NCBI RefSeq assembly: GCF_000244955.1
Contig: NZ_CM001439.1
Span: forward strand, 2,570,628 to 2,634,627
Source: Saccharomonospora marina XMU15
Lineage (GTDB): Bacteria > Actinomycetota > Actinomycetes > Mycobacteriales > Pseudonocardiaceae
Direction: 5' to 3'
Length of the DNA: 64,000 bases
Part shown: one piece after another, positions 41,370 to 50,287 of the stretch
Numbering within the stretch: position 1 is the first letter of the stretch
Layout of the letters: each line of letters begins with the position of its first letter
The notes under the pieces: generated by a model
Told to the model about the DNA's origin: nothing
What the model saw: the letters and a program-made list of their open reading frames with translations, nothing else
Database searches by the model: none
Made by a program: the position numbers and the translations under genes

Positions 41370-41887
41370 GTCAGTCCTCTCAGCAGTCGTGCCGCGCGGC
41401 TGTTGCCCAGCGCCGGGCGCAACACGGCGTCCACCCCGAAGTGGCGGCCCGCCGCGGTGGCGAACAGGGCGAGGTGAACAAGGATCATCAGGTAGTAGGA
41501 CCAGTGCCACTCGTGCGGCGCGTTGAGCACGGAAAGTGTGATCACAACGGACTGGCCGACGCCGACGACCGCCCACAGCCGGGTCGCGAGGCCCACCAGG
41601 AGAAAGGCCCCCAGCCCCGCCTCAACCAACAGGGTCACCCAACCGAACACGGCGAAGTTGGGCAGCACGACGTGCTCGACGAACCAGGCGTAGGGACCCC
41701 AGACCGGTCGATCGACGGCGAACCGGGTGAAGTAGAAGAGCCCGCCGCCACCGTCCTCGCCGAAGTCCGGCGGCACCTTCCATGCCGCGTTCTGGATCCA
41801 CAGCAGCGCCACACCCACCCGCACGAAGGCCAGCAGAGCCCCTGATGCCGGCCCCGTGCCGACCGCTTGTCCGACCCGGACATTCAT
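41366..41887 (-). CDS. DoxX/DoxD family membrane protein
   Basis: The 173-residue, four-helix protein has the DoxX pattern: FVRVGVALLWIQNAAWKVPP near the N-terminus, FGWVTLLVEAGLGAFLLVGL in the middle and HLALFATAAGRHFGVD at the end. DoxD of Acidianus is part of thiosulfate:quinone oxidoreductase; bacterial DoxX proteins take part in membrane redox and thiol defence. GGAGGG precedes the ATG. It is the first gene of the five-gene operon. Confidence 0.88.
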   Translation of the reverse strand: MNVRVGQAVGTGPASGALLAFVRVGVALLWIQNAAWKVPPDFGEDGGGGLFYFTRFAVDRPVWGPYAWFVEHVVLPNFAVFGWVTLLVEAGLGAFLLVGLATRLWAVVGVGQSVVITLSVLNAPHEWHWSYYLMILVHLALFATAAGRHFGVDAVLRPALGNSRAARLLRGLT

Positions 41888-41930
41888 CGTGCGCCCTCCG
41901 TTGGCTCAGCCGTGCCACCAGCCAAGCCAA

Positions 41931-41951
41931 CCCTTGTCCGGGTCACAAGGG
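41931..41951. promoter_or_regulatory. Inverted repeat in the divergent promoter region
   Basis: CCCTTGT (41931-41937) and ACAAGGG (41945-41951) flank a 7-bp spacer between the DoxX operon (minus strand) and the small ORF at 42059 (plus strand). A TTGGCT...AGCCAA pair lies nearby at 41901-41925. Either may bind a regulator of the operon. Confidence 0.5.
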
Positions 41952-42058
41952 CATGGCTCCTTACGGACCCCTAACGGGCGACGAGCAGTATCGGGCGCCG
42001 CCCGTTTGGAGCCGGGTCAACAGGGAATTCGAAGAGTTACCGAAGAAGGGAGCGATCC

Positions 42059-42235
42059 ATGAAGGACACTCGCAACGAGGAGACGGCACCGTACGGCATT
42101 CCGGTGCCCGACATCTCCGACGACGCGCCGGGTGGCGAGCAGCGAACCGCCGACCGGGCAGACCTGGCACCGCGATCCGCCGGTTCGTCACGGCCACGAA
42201 GCTCCGACGACGAGGGGCCGTCACAGCGGCACTGA
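42059..42235 (+). CDS. Small acidic/hydrophilic ORF of 58 codons
   Basis: ATG 42059 is preceded by GAAGGGAG at a good distance. The peptide starts MKDTRNEETAPYGIPVPDIS and is rich in Asp, Arg, Ser and Gly, with no Cys and no membrane segment. A one-base shift near the stop would join it to a frame continuing into the Asp-Thr repeat coded at 42261-42326. It may therefore be the N-terminus of a longer, frameshifted protein. It is divergent from the radical SAM operon. No family is recognised. Confidence 0.5.
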   Translation: MKDTRNEETAPYGIPVPDISDDAPGGEQRTADRADLAPRSAGSSRPRSSDDEGPSQRH

Positions 42236-42260
42236 AACCGCCGAAGCGGCATCGCCCGCC

Positions 42261-42326
<66 letters not shown>

Positions 42327-42424
42327 GATGGGACTGGGCCAGCACGGAAGCGGGCCGCAGGGTCCACCCGACCGGGCGCGGTCCCGACACGGTTGCGGCG
42401 GCAGCCGCGCGGCCCCCCGCCCGC

Positions 42425-42740
42425 CGTGAGTGACGTTCCGCCAACCTCCCGGAGTTTCGCCAGGCCCCGTGGCGCATGAGCTGGCCTGACTGTGAGGCTT
42501 GGTCCGCTGCGGTGCTTCGCGAACCCCCGGTGCTTCGCCCGCCGTGGCGCATTGGCCTGGTCCGTGAGGCTTGGCTTCAGCACGGCGTTTCGCCAACCCC
42601 CGGAGTTTGCCAAGCCCGGTGGCGCTTTGGCTCGGCCTGGCCGTGAGGCTTGTCGGCCTGCGGCCCGTGGTGCACCGGGCGAGGTGGAGCGACCCGCTGC
42701 GGCGCTTCGCGAACCCCCGCCGCTTCGCCTGCCGTGATCG
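42425..42740. repeat. Degenerate tandem repeat with a 72-79 bp period
   Basis: Three to four units share the blocks CGCCAACCCCCGGAGTTT (or variants), GTGGCGC, TGGCCTGG and GTGAGGCTTGG. The last block recurs at 42492, 42564 and 42643; the CTTCGCGAACCCCCG block also recurs near 42715. No reading frame is conserved between units, so the block is noncoding. Confidence 0.75.
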
Positions 42741-42766
42741 CGACGGCTGAGACGCAGGTCACGTAC

Positions 42767-43800
<1,034 letters not shown>

Positions 43801-43820
43801 GCCAGGAAGGAACGAGCGGC

Positions 43821-44582
43821 ATGGACATCAGCAACGGGGTCGCCCTGGTGACCGGTGGCGCGTCGGGTCTCGGCCTCGCCACCGTGCGCGAGCTGCACGG
43901 CAAGGGCGCGAAGATCGCCGTGGTCGACCTGCCGTCGTCGCAGGGCCACACCGTCGCCGACGAACTCGGCGACGGTGTCGTGTTCGCGCCCGCCGACGTC
44001 ACCGACGAGGATCAGGTGGCGGCGGCGCTGGACGCCGCGGAGCGGCTCGGCACCCTGCGCACGGTTGTGAACTGCGCGGGCATCGGCAACGCGTTCAAGA
44101 CCGTCGGCAAGTCGGGTGCCTTCCCGCTGGCCGACTTCACCAAGGTCGTGCACGTCAACCTGATCGGCACCTTCAACGTGATCCGGCTGGCCGCCGAGCG
44201 CATGGCGAAGGCCGAGCCGGAGGGCGAGGAACGCGGTGTCGTCGTCAACACCGCTTCGGTCGCCGCGTTCGACGGGCAGATCGGGCAGGCCGCCTACTCC
44301 GCATCCAAGGGCGGCATCGTGGGCATGACATTGCCGATCGCCCGTGACCTGGCCTCACTGCGGATCAGGGTGGTCACGATCGCGCCCGGACTGTTCCACA
44401 CCCCGCTGTTCGCCGCCCTGCCGGAGGAGGCGATCGCCTCGCTCGGCGCGCAGGTGCCCCACCCGTCCCGGCTGGGGGACCCCGCGGAGTTCGCCGCGCT
44501 CGCCCTGCACATCGTCGAGAACCCCATGCTCAACGGCGAGACGATCCGGCTGGACGGCGCCATCCGGATGGCGCCGCGCTGA
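43821..44582 (+). CDS. SDR, 3-hydroxyacyl-CoA dehydrogenase type II-like
   Basis: The 253-residue SDR has TGGASGLG near residue 11, NCAGIGNA, Ser in [10 protein letters not shown] and [16 protein letters not shown] and [15 protein letters not shown] at the end are typical of HSD17B10-like hydroxyacyl-CoA dehydrogenases. It lies 20 bp after the nitronate monooxygenase gene, with AGGAAGG before its ATG, so the two form an operon. Confidence 0.92.
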   Translation: MDISNGVALVTGGASGLGLATVRELHGKGAKIAVVDLPSSQGHTVADELGDGVVFAPADVTDEDQVAAALDAAERLGTLRTVVNCAGIGNAFKTVGKSGAFPLADFTKVVHVNLIGTFNVIRLAAERMAKAEPEGEERGVVVNTASVAAFDGQIGQAAYSASKGGIVGMTLPIARDLASLRIRVVTIAPGLFHTPLFAALPEEAIASLGAQVPHPSRLGDPAEFAALALHIVENPMLNGETIRLDGAIRMAPR

Positions 44583-44678
44583 TCGGGCGCGGCAGCCGGG
44601 CAGGCGAGCGCGACGAGGTGGTGGTCGGGCTCGCCGGGTATGGTCGTGGCCGCCCGGCAGTACGTTCGGTAGGTGCAG

Positions 44679-45347
44679 ATGGCGCGAGGCGACGACACGG
44701 TGAGTGAGGTCGACTGGCGGCACTACGAGCCGCTCGACCTCACCCCCATCCTGGCGGGCGCGCTCGACGCGTTCTACGAGCACGGCTTCCACGGCACGAC
44801 GGTGCGCGACATCGCCCGCAGGGTCGGGCTGACCGTGCCCGCGCTGTACTACCACCACGAGAACAAGGAGGGCGTGTTCACCGCCCTGCTGGAACTCGGC
44901 ACCGGCGACGTGGCCTGGCGGGTCCGGGCGGCGGCCGCCGCGGGTGGCGAACGACCTCAGCAGCAGTTCGTCAACGTGGTGGAGGCGATCGTGCTGCACA
45001 CCACGCAGCGGCTGCAACTGTCGGCGCTCGACCTGGAGCTGAGACACCTCTCCGCACGCAACCGCAGACGGTACGCGGCCAGGCGCAAGGAGATCGAGGA
45101 CCTGCTGCTCGGGATCGTGCAGGCCGGCGTGCGCGACGGCGTGTTCACCGCCACCGTCCCCGAGGAGACCGCGCGCGCCGTGCTCGGGATGTGTCAGTCC
45201 ATCGCCAGGTGGTACCGCCCCGACGGGCCGCTGTCGCCCGCCGACGTGGCCCGCAGGTACATCGACATCGCGCTGCTGACGGTCGGAGCGCGGCCGGGTG
45301 CCGCCGATCGGGCAGCCTCGACCGCCGCGCAGCGGCAGGCACGCTGA
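44679..45347 (+). CDS. TetR family regulator
   Basis: From ATG 44679 the protein has 222 residues; an in-frame GTG at 44673 and another at 44700 are alternatives. The HTH reads AFYEHGFHGTTVRDIARRVG then TVPALYYHHENKEGVF. The ligand domain contains LDLELRHLSARNRRRYAARR, the TetR_C/KstR2-like arrangement seen in acyl-CoA-responsive repressors. It follows the monooxygenase-SDR pair and probably regulates it. Confidence 0.88.
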   Translation: MARGDDTVSEVDWRHYEPLDLTPILAGALDAFYEHGFHGTTVRDIARRVGLTVPALYYHHENKEGVFTALLELGTGDVAWRVRAAAAAGGERPQQQFVNVVEAIVLHTTQRLQLSALDLELRHLSARNRRRYAARRKEIEDLLLGIVQAGVRDGVFTATVPEETARAVLGMCQSIARWYRPDGPLSPADVARRYIDIALLTVGARPGAADRAASTAAQRQAR

Positions 45348-45366
45348 CCCACCGCGAGCCGTCCCG

Positions 45367-45960
45367 CTACCCGTGGGGCCGCCACGACGGGTCACGGCCG
45401 GTCAGCGCGATGAGGCGTGTGAGCGTCGGCGCGTCGTCGGGTACCGCGACGGGTGGCCCGAACAGTCCGGGACTGCCTTCGGGATGCTCGGCGACGCTCG
45501 CGCGTACGAACTCCAGCGCCGCCGCGAGCAGGGCGGGTTCACAGCGGAAGTCCTGACCGGTTGCGACCGCGAGATCCCAGCCGTGCACGATCACCTCGTC
45601 CAGCGCCACCACTCCGGCGACCTCGCCGGGCAGCGTGACGCCGCCCGCCTCGGTCTCGCCCGACCACGCCGACTCCTCGCGCCAGGCGGACGCGAGGTCA
45701 CGCAGCCGTCGCGGCACGCGGGTGCGCAGGCCCTCACCCGGACCGGCCGCGTGTGGCGGGGGAGGAGGGTCGCCGACGTGGACCGGTTCCTTGCGTGCCG
45801 CCCCGGTGAACGCCACGGCGAGGCCGTCGACATGGTCGAGCAGGTCGCCCACGGTCATTCGCTCGCACGGGGTGGGACCGCCGAGCTGGTCGTCGCGCAC
45901 ACCCCGCACCAACCGGGCCAACTCCTCGGTCGCCGGTGCCAGGTCGAATCTGTCAGCCAT
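45367..45960 (-). CDS. TIGR03086 / mycothiol-dependent DinB-like protein
   Basis: The 197-residue protein has the DinB helical bundle of the TIGR03086 family: the early PTPCERMTVGDLLDHVDGL with its metal-binding His, DEVIVHGWDLAVATGQ with the second His, and a short C-terminal part. Relatives act as mycothiol-dependent isomerases or metal-binding proteins. Convergent with the TetR gene, 19 bp apart. Confidence 0.87.
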   Translation of the reverse strand: MADRFDLAPATEELARLVRGVRDDQLGGPTPCERMTVGDLLDHVDGLAVAFTGAARKEPVHVGDPPPPPHAAGPGEGLRTRVPRRLRDLASAWREESAWSGETEAGGVTLPGEVAGVVALDEVIVHGWDLAVATGQDFRCEPALLAAALEFVRASVAEHPEGSPGLFGPPVAVPDDAPTLTRLIALTGRDPSWRPHG

Positions 45961-46118
45961 TCGCCTACCGCCTTCCTGCCGTGCCGTTGTGTCGCCGTGT
46001 CGTCGCGTCGAGTTGAATGCTGCCGGCCCGCACCGACATTTCCGGCGCGGCGACGAGTTCCGGTCCTCGCCGGTGTCTACCCGGCGACGGCGTAACCGCA
46101 GGCGGAAGGTTGGATGTC

Positions 46119-46661
46119 ATGGCGAAGGTGCTGTACTCGTGCACGATGTCGTTGGACGGCTTCATCGCGGGTCCCGGTGGCGACATGTCCTGGCTCACCG
46201 AACATCTCGGCCCCAACCCGACGGTGGAAGGGTTCATGGCCAGGATCGGGGCGCTGCTCGTGGGCAACCGCAGCTTCCGAGGCGACGACCCACACCGGGG
46301 AACACCGAAGGAGGGCAAGCCGTTCGGAGGGGGCTGGAGCGGCCCACAGTTCGTGCTGACCCACAACCCGCCGGACACCCCCGTGCCGGGCACCACGTTC
46401 GTCGGTGACCTGAACAGCGGCCTCGCCCAGGCCAAGGCCGCGGCGGGAGACGGCTACGTCAACGTCATCGGAGCCAGTGTCGCCGCGCAGTGCCTCGCGG
46501 CCGACGAACTCGACGAGTTGCTGGTGCTCGTCGCGCCGGTGCTGCTCGGTGACGGAGTGCGGCTGTTCGACCAGCCAGGAGGCACCAGGGTGCGGCTGGA
46601 ACGGCTGGGCCTCACCCACACCCCGCACTCCACGGACCTGTGGCTGCGCGTCGTGCGGTAG
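46119..46661 (+). CDS. Dihydrofolate reductase-like (RibD C-terminal domain) protein
   Basis: ATG 46119 after GGCGGAAGG gives 180 residues. KVLYSCTMSLDGFIAGPGGD is the hallmark N-terminus of this family, followed by GALLVGNRSF, the NADPH-binding GASVAAQCLAADELDELLVL and PVLLGDGVRLFD. The substrate is unknown; most such proteins are NADPH reductases of unassigned role. Confidence 0.9.
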   Translation: MAKVLYSCTMSLDGFIAGPGGDMSWLTEHLGPNPTVEGFMARIGALLVGNRSFRGDDPHRGTPKEGKPFGGGWSGPQFVLTHNPPDTPVPGTTFVGDLNSGLAQAKAAAGDGYVNVIGASVAAQCLAADELDELLVLVAPVLLGDGVRLFDQPGGTRVRLERLGLTHTPHSTDLWLRVVR

Positions 46662-46670
46662 TCCCGCGCG

Positions 46671-47864
46671 TCAGTCCCGGTCGGCGGGCTGCACCCGCAA
46701 CGGCACCGACACCGCGCCCACCTCCGGCATCCTGGCGCCCTCCACCTCGCCCGCGAGTTCGAACCGGCGGGTGCCCGCCAGCAACGTCCGCAGCGCCACC
46801 AGAATCCCGAGCCTGGCCAGCGGCATTCCCGCACACCGGTGCCTGCCCCTGCCGAAGGCCAGATGCTCGTGGATGTTGCTGCGGCCCAGCCGGAAGCTGT
46901 CCGGCTCGGTGAAGACCTCCTCGTCGCGGTTGGCCGACGCGTAGGCCAGCGTGACGGGCTCGCCGGGCCGGACGGTGCGGCCGTGCAACGTCAACTCCTG
47001 CGACACCGTCCGCGCGAACCCGCGATAGGGGGTGTAGAGCCGCAGGAACTCCTCGATCGCCCCGGGGAGCAGTTCCGGCCGGGCGCGAAGCTGTCGCTGC
47101 AGCGCCTGGTCGGCACACAGGTGGACACAGATCGACCCGAGCAGGATCGGTGGGGCCACCATTCCCACCACCAGCGACTGCCGCAGCGCGCCCACGATGT
47201 GCTCGCGGTCCAGCGGAAGGCCCCGGTACCGTTGCGCCAGCAGCGAGCTGGCAGGGTCGGTGTCGACCGGTAGCGGTCGCCGCTGCCGCTGCGCCACCAG
47301 TTCACGGGCGATGCCGTACATGTGCTCGCTGTGCTCGTTGACGGCGGCGCTGTCCTGCGCCCGCCAGGCGTTCACCCATCGCGCGGCCGTGCGGGCGAGC
47401 ATGGGAGCCACCTCGGGGTCGAGATTGAGCCATTCCACCGTGACCCACGCCGGGAACCGCGCGCCGAACTCCTGCGCCACATCGCCCTGCCCGCGCCGCA
47501 GCATCGGTTCGAGTTCGCGGCGGGCGTGCTCGGCCAGCGGGGCCTCCATCGCTGCGATCCGCTGCCGCCGCAACGTGCGGTCCAGCGCCCTGCGGTACGG
47601 GGTGTGCTCCGGCGCGTCGAAGTTGAGCGGCGGCCTGCGCAAGCCACGAGGGTCGCTGGGTACCACGGCGCGCACCGAGGACAGGAACGTGGTCGAGTCG
47701 CCTGCCGCCGCTTTCACGTCGGCGTGCCTGCTCAGTGCCCAGTGACCGCCGTAGGCGCTGCTGTAGGCGAGCGGGCAGTGCGCCCGTAGCCGCGCGTACA
47801 TGGCGTACACGTCGGCGGGCGCCTGGCTGCGCGACGGGTCGAAGTCGTCGAGCGGTGCGGTCAC
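46671..47864 (-). CDS. Cytochrome P450 with non-canonical I-helix
   Basis: GTG 47864 overlaps the stop of the upstream P450 (GTGA); 397 residues. The heme loop AFGRGRHRCAG places the Cys ligand at 344, and the ExxR is in EEFLRLYTPYRG. At the oxygen-binding kink of helix I the usual (A/G)Gx(D/E)T is replaced by VGMVAPP (233-239), with no acid and no Thr. This is shared with the neighbouring P450. It is the last gene of the operon that starts with the iron-type ABC importer. Confidence 0.92.
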   Translation of the reverse strand: MTAPLDDFDPSRSQAPADVYAMYARLRAHCPLAYSSAYGGHWALSRHADVKAAAGDSTTFLSSVRAVVPSDPRGLRRPPLNFDAPEHTPYRRALDRTLRRQRIAAMEAPLAEHARRELEPMLRRGQGDVAQEFGARFPAWVTVEWLNLDPEVAPMLARTAARWVNAWRAQDSAAVNEHSEHMYGIARELVAQRQRRPLPVDTDPASSLLAQRYRGLPLDREHIVGALRQSLVVGMVAPPILLGSICVHLCADQALQRQLRARPELLPGAIEEFLRLYTPYRGFARTVSQELTLHGRTVRPGEPVTLAYASANRDEEVFTEPDSFRLGRSNIHEHLAFGRGRHRCAGMPLARLGILVALRTLLAGTRRFELAGEVEGARMPEVGAVSVPLRVQPADRD

Positions 47865-49090
47865 GGCGCCGCCCGCCGGGCCGAGGGTACGAACCGCATG
47901 GGAACGGAGTTCGTGCCCCACTCCGCCCACTTGGCCATCACGATCGGCCCGGACACCGCGAAGTCGCTGGTGCGCGCCAGCGCCTCCCGCAGCGTCTCGA
48001 CGAGCATCATGCGCGCGAGCGGGGCGCCGGGACAGCTGTGCACGCCCGCTCCGAAGGAGATGTGCTCGCCGAGATTGGGGCGGTCGAACACGAAGCTCTC
48101 GCCGTCGGGAAAGACCCGCTCGTCCCTGTTGGCAGAGGTGTAGACCAGTGCGATCGGCTCGCCTGCCCTGATCAACCTGCCGCCGAACACGACGTCGCGG
48201 CGCGCGGTGCGCGCCATTCCCCGGTAGGGCCCGTACAGCCGCAGGAACTCCTCCACGGCGGCGGGTATGCGGTCCGGCCGCTCCCGCAGCGTCCTCGCCA
48301 GCTCGGGGTCGCCACTGAGATGCACGAACATGTTGCCGATGAACACACTGGGCGCCACCATGCCGGTGACCAGCAGCTGGCGGACACAGCCGAGCACCAT
48401 GTCGGCCGGCAGCGGCTCGCCCTCGTAGGTGGCATGCATCAGCGCGGTCGTCAGGTCGTCGCCGGGGTCCATCGGGCTGGTTCGGCGCTCGTCGATCACC
48501 GCCTGCGCGATCTCGTAGAGCTTGCCGCTGAGCCGTTTCACGTTGTCGTCGTCCACCGCGATGATCGCGGCGACGTACTCGGCGCTGATCTGCTTGATCA
48601 ACGCCGAGAGCTCTCTGGGCAGGTTGAAGAACTCCGCGAACACCATCGCGGGGAACTTCTGCGCGTAGTCGACGCTGATGTCGCCCGAGCCCGCCTCGAT
48701 GAGCGGGGCGAGTTGTTCCGCGGCGAGCGCCCTGACCTTCGGGTGCAGTGCCCGCATCTTGCCGGGGGTGAAGAACCGGTTGATCACCCGCCGGTAGGCC
48801 GTGTGCTCCGGCGGGTCGAGATGCAGCGGTGGCCGCCTGCCGGTGAACGCGAACTTGGGCACGGTGTTCTGCACCGACGTGGTGAAGGTGTCCGTGTCGC
48901 GCAGCACCCGCCTGACGTCCTCGTGGCGCAGCAACGCCCAGAACCCGCCGTCGAAGGTCGTGCTGTAGGCGACGGGGCAGCGCGAGCGCATGTCGCGGTA
49001 CAACTCGTGTGCGCTGGTGAACGTCTCCGGCCGCAACGGGTCGAAGTCGCTTTCCGGTTCGCGCTCGCGGTCACTGGGTCGCGGCGTCAT
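47861..49090 (-). CDS. Cytochrome P450 with non-canonical I-helix
   Basis: ATG 49090 with GAGGAG upstream; 409 residues. Heme loop SFGAGVHSCPGAP with Cys353, ExxR in EEFLRLYGPYRG. Helix I reads VTGMVAPSVF (241-250), again without the acid/Thr pair. Overall similarity to the next P450 is high (DPPEHTAYRR versus DAPEHTPYRR), so the pair are diverged tandem paralogues. It follows the solute-binding protein gene by 28 bp. Confidence 0.92.
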   Translation of the reverse strand: MTPRPSDREREPESDFDPLRPETFTSAHELYRDMRSRCPVAYSTTFDGGFWALLRHEDVRRVLRDTDTFTTSVQNTVPKFAFTGRRPPLHLDPPEHTAYRRVINRFFTPGKMRALHPKVRALAAEQLAPLIEAGSGDISVDYAQKFPAMVFAEFFNLPRELSALIKQISAEYVAAIIAVDDDNVKRLSGKLYEIAQAVIDERRTSPMDPGDDLTTALMHATYEGEPLPADMVLGCVRQLLVTGMVAPSVFIGNMFVHLSGDPELARTLRERPDRIPAAVEEFLRLYGPYRGMARTARRDVVFGGRLIRAGEPIALVYTSANRDERVFPDGESFVFDRPNLGEHISFGAGVHSCPGAPLARMMLVETLREALARTSDFAVSGPIVMAKWAEWGTNSVPMRFVPSARRAAP

Positions 49091-49118
49091 CGTGGCTCCT
49101 CGTCGGCGGGTCGGCGGT

Positions 49119-50153
49119 TCACTGGCTGGAGAGCAGTTGCTTGAGCTGCGCCGCCTGTTCCGGCGAGACCGCGGCGGGACGCTCGAATCCCTGCGGAAGT
49201 CCCTTGCCGTAGGGCGAACCCGCACCCGAGACCTCGGCCAGCAGGCCACTGCCCTCCTCGGAGAGCAGGAAGTGCGCGAACAGCTTGGCGGCATTGGGGT
49301 GCTCGGAGCCCGCGGTCAGCCCCAGACCGATTTCCGGGCCGGTCGTCGGGCCGGGGATCGTCGTGTCGACGGGTGCACCCGACTCGCGGAGGTTGCGCAC
49401 GATGGCCTCGACGCCGGGGTGGCCGAGCGCGAACTCACCTGCCGCCACCGCCTGGGTGCCCGGTACCGCACTGTTCTGCCAGGCCGGGTTGTTCGCGGCG
49501 ACCCCGCGCAGGAAGTCGTCGCCGTAGTTCTGCCGCATCAGGTGCCAGAACGCGAGGTTGGCAGGCGAGGTGGCCGGGTCGGCCATGGCGAGTTTGCCCC
49601 GGTAACGGGGGTCGGCGTAGGCCTGCCACGACGACGGTGCCTGCGTCACCGTGTCGGTGTTGTAGACCATGCTGGTGGGCACGAGGCTGACGATGGCAAC
49701 GTCGCCGTCCTGCGCGAGGTAGTCGGCAGGGTAGTTCTCGGGATAGCCCGGTATCCCCGCCGAGGACAGCGGGGTGAGCCAGTTCTTCTGCAGCGCTTCG
49801 GCGTAGAAGGGGGAGTAGGTCAGCAGGATCGCGTCGCTGGCCGGTGCCTTCGCGTCAGCCTCCGAGGAGAACCGCTGTGCCAGATCGGCCGACACCAGCC
49901 GCACCGGCCGCACCTGCACGCCGTACAACTCGGTGAACTTCTCGGCGACCGCGCGCAGCACCTGCTCGTCCGGAATCCCGTACAGCGTGAGCGTGCCTTC
50001 CTCCCGCGCCGCGGCGACGAGTTCCTTCAGCGCGGGGTCGGTGACCTCGGCGGTGCCCTCACCGGCGGAGGGTCCACCGCCGCAGCCCGCAAGGCCCGCC
50101 GCGAGCGCGACGGCCGCGCCGAGAACCACCGAACGTCTCGTGATCTTGTTCAT
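49119..50153 (-). CDS. Iron(III)-type ABC solute-binding lipoprotein
   Basis: ATG 50153 with GGAGG 6 nt upstream; 344 residues. A twin-Arg-like start (NKITRRSVVLGAAVALA) leads to a lipobox LAGC near residue 26. The type II binding fold follows the FbpA/AfuA and aminoethylphosphonate-binding pattern: LVAAAREEGTLTLYGIPDEQ, SDAILLTYSPFYAEALQ, YRGKLAMADPATSPAN and HPNAAKLFAHFLLSEEG. The ligand (iron, phosphonate or other) is undecided. Tandem 15-bp repeats lie directly upstream. Confidence 0.9.
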   Translation of the reverse strand: MNKITRRSVVLGAAVALAAGLAGCGGGPSAGEGTAEVTDPALKELVAAAREEGTLTLYGIPDEQVLRAVAEKFTELYGVQVRPVRLVSADLAQRFSSEADAKAPASDAILLTYSPFYAEALQKNWLTPLSSAGIPGYPENYPADYLAQDGDVAIVSLVPTSMVYNTDTVTQAPSSWQAYADPRYRGKLAMADPATSPANLAFWHLMRQNYGDDFLRGVAANNPAWQNSAVPGTQAVAAGEFALGHPGVEAIVRNLRESGAPVDTTIPGPTTGPEIGLGLTAGSEHPNAAKLFAHFLLSEEGSGLLAEVSGAGSPYGKGLPQGFERPAAVSPEQAAQLKQLLSSQ

Positions 50154-50172
50154 GCCGTACCTCCACATCGTT

Positions 50173-50261
50173 GTGGCAACAAGGGTTGTGGCGAAAGGGC
50201 TGTGGCGAAAAGGACTGTGGCGAAGAGGACTGTCGCGAAGAGGGCTGTGGCGAACAGGGAA
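50173..50261. repeat. Six tandem copies of a 15-bp unit between permease and binding-protein genes
   Basis: Units begin at 50173, 50188 (14 bp), 50202, 50217, 50232 and 50247 with the consensus GTGGCGAAGAGGACT. They lie between the permease stop (50288) and the binding-protein start (50153), so they form part of the mRNA between two genes of the operon. Confidence 0.88.
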
Positions 50262-50287
50262 TCCGCCGGCGGCGGGGACTTCGCGAG

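Noticed and set aside
50173-50261. CRISPR-like array
   Set aside because: The units are contiguous 15-mers without unique spacers and there are no cas genes.
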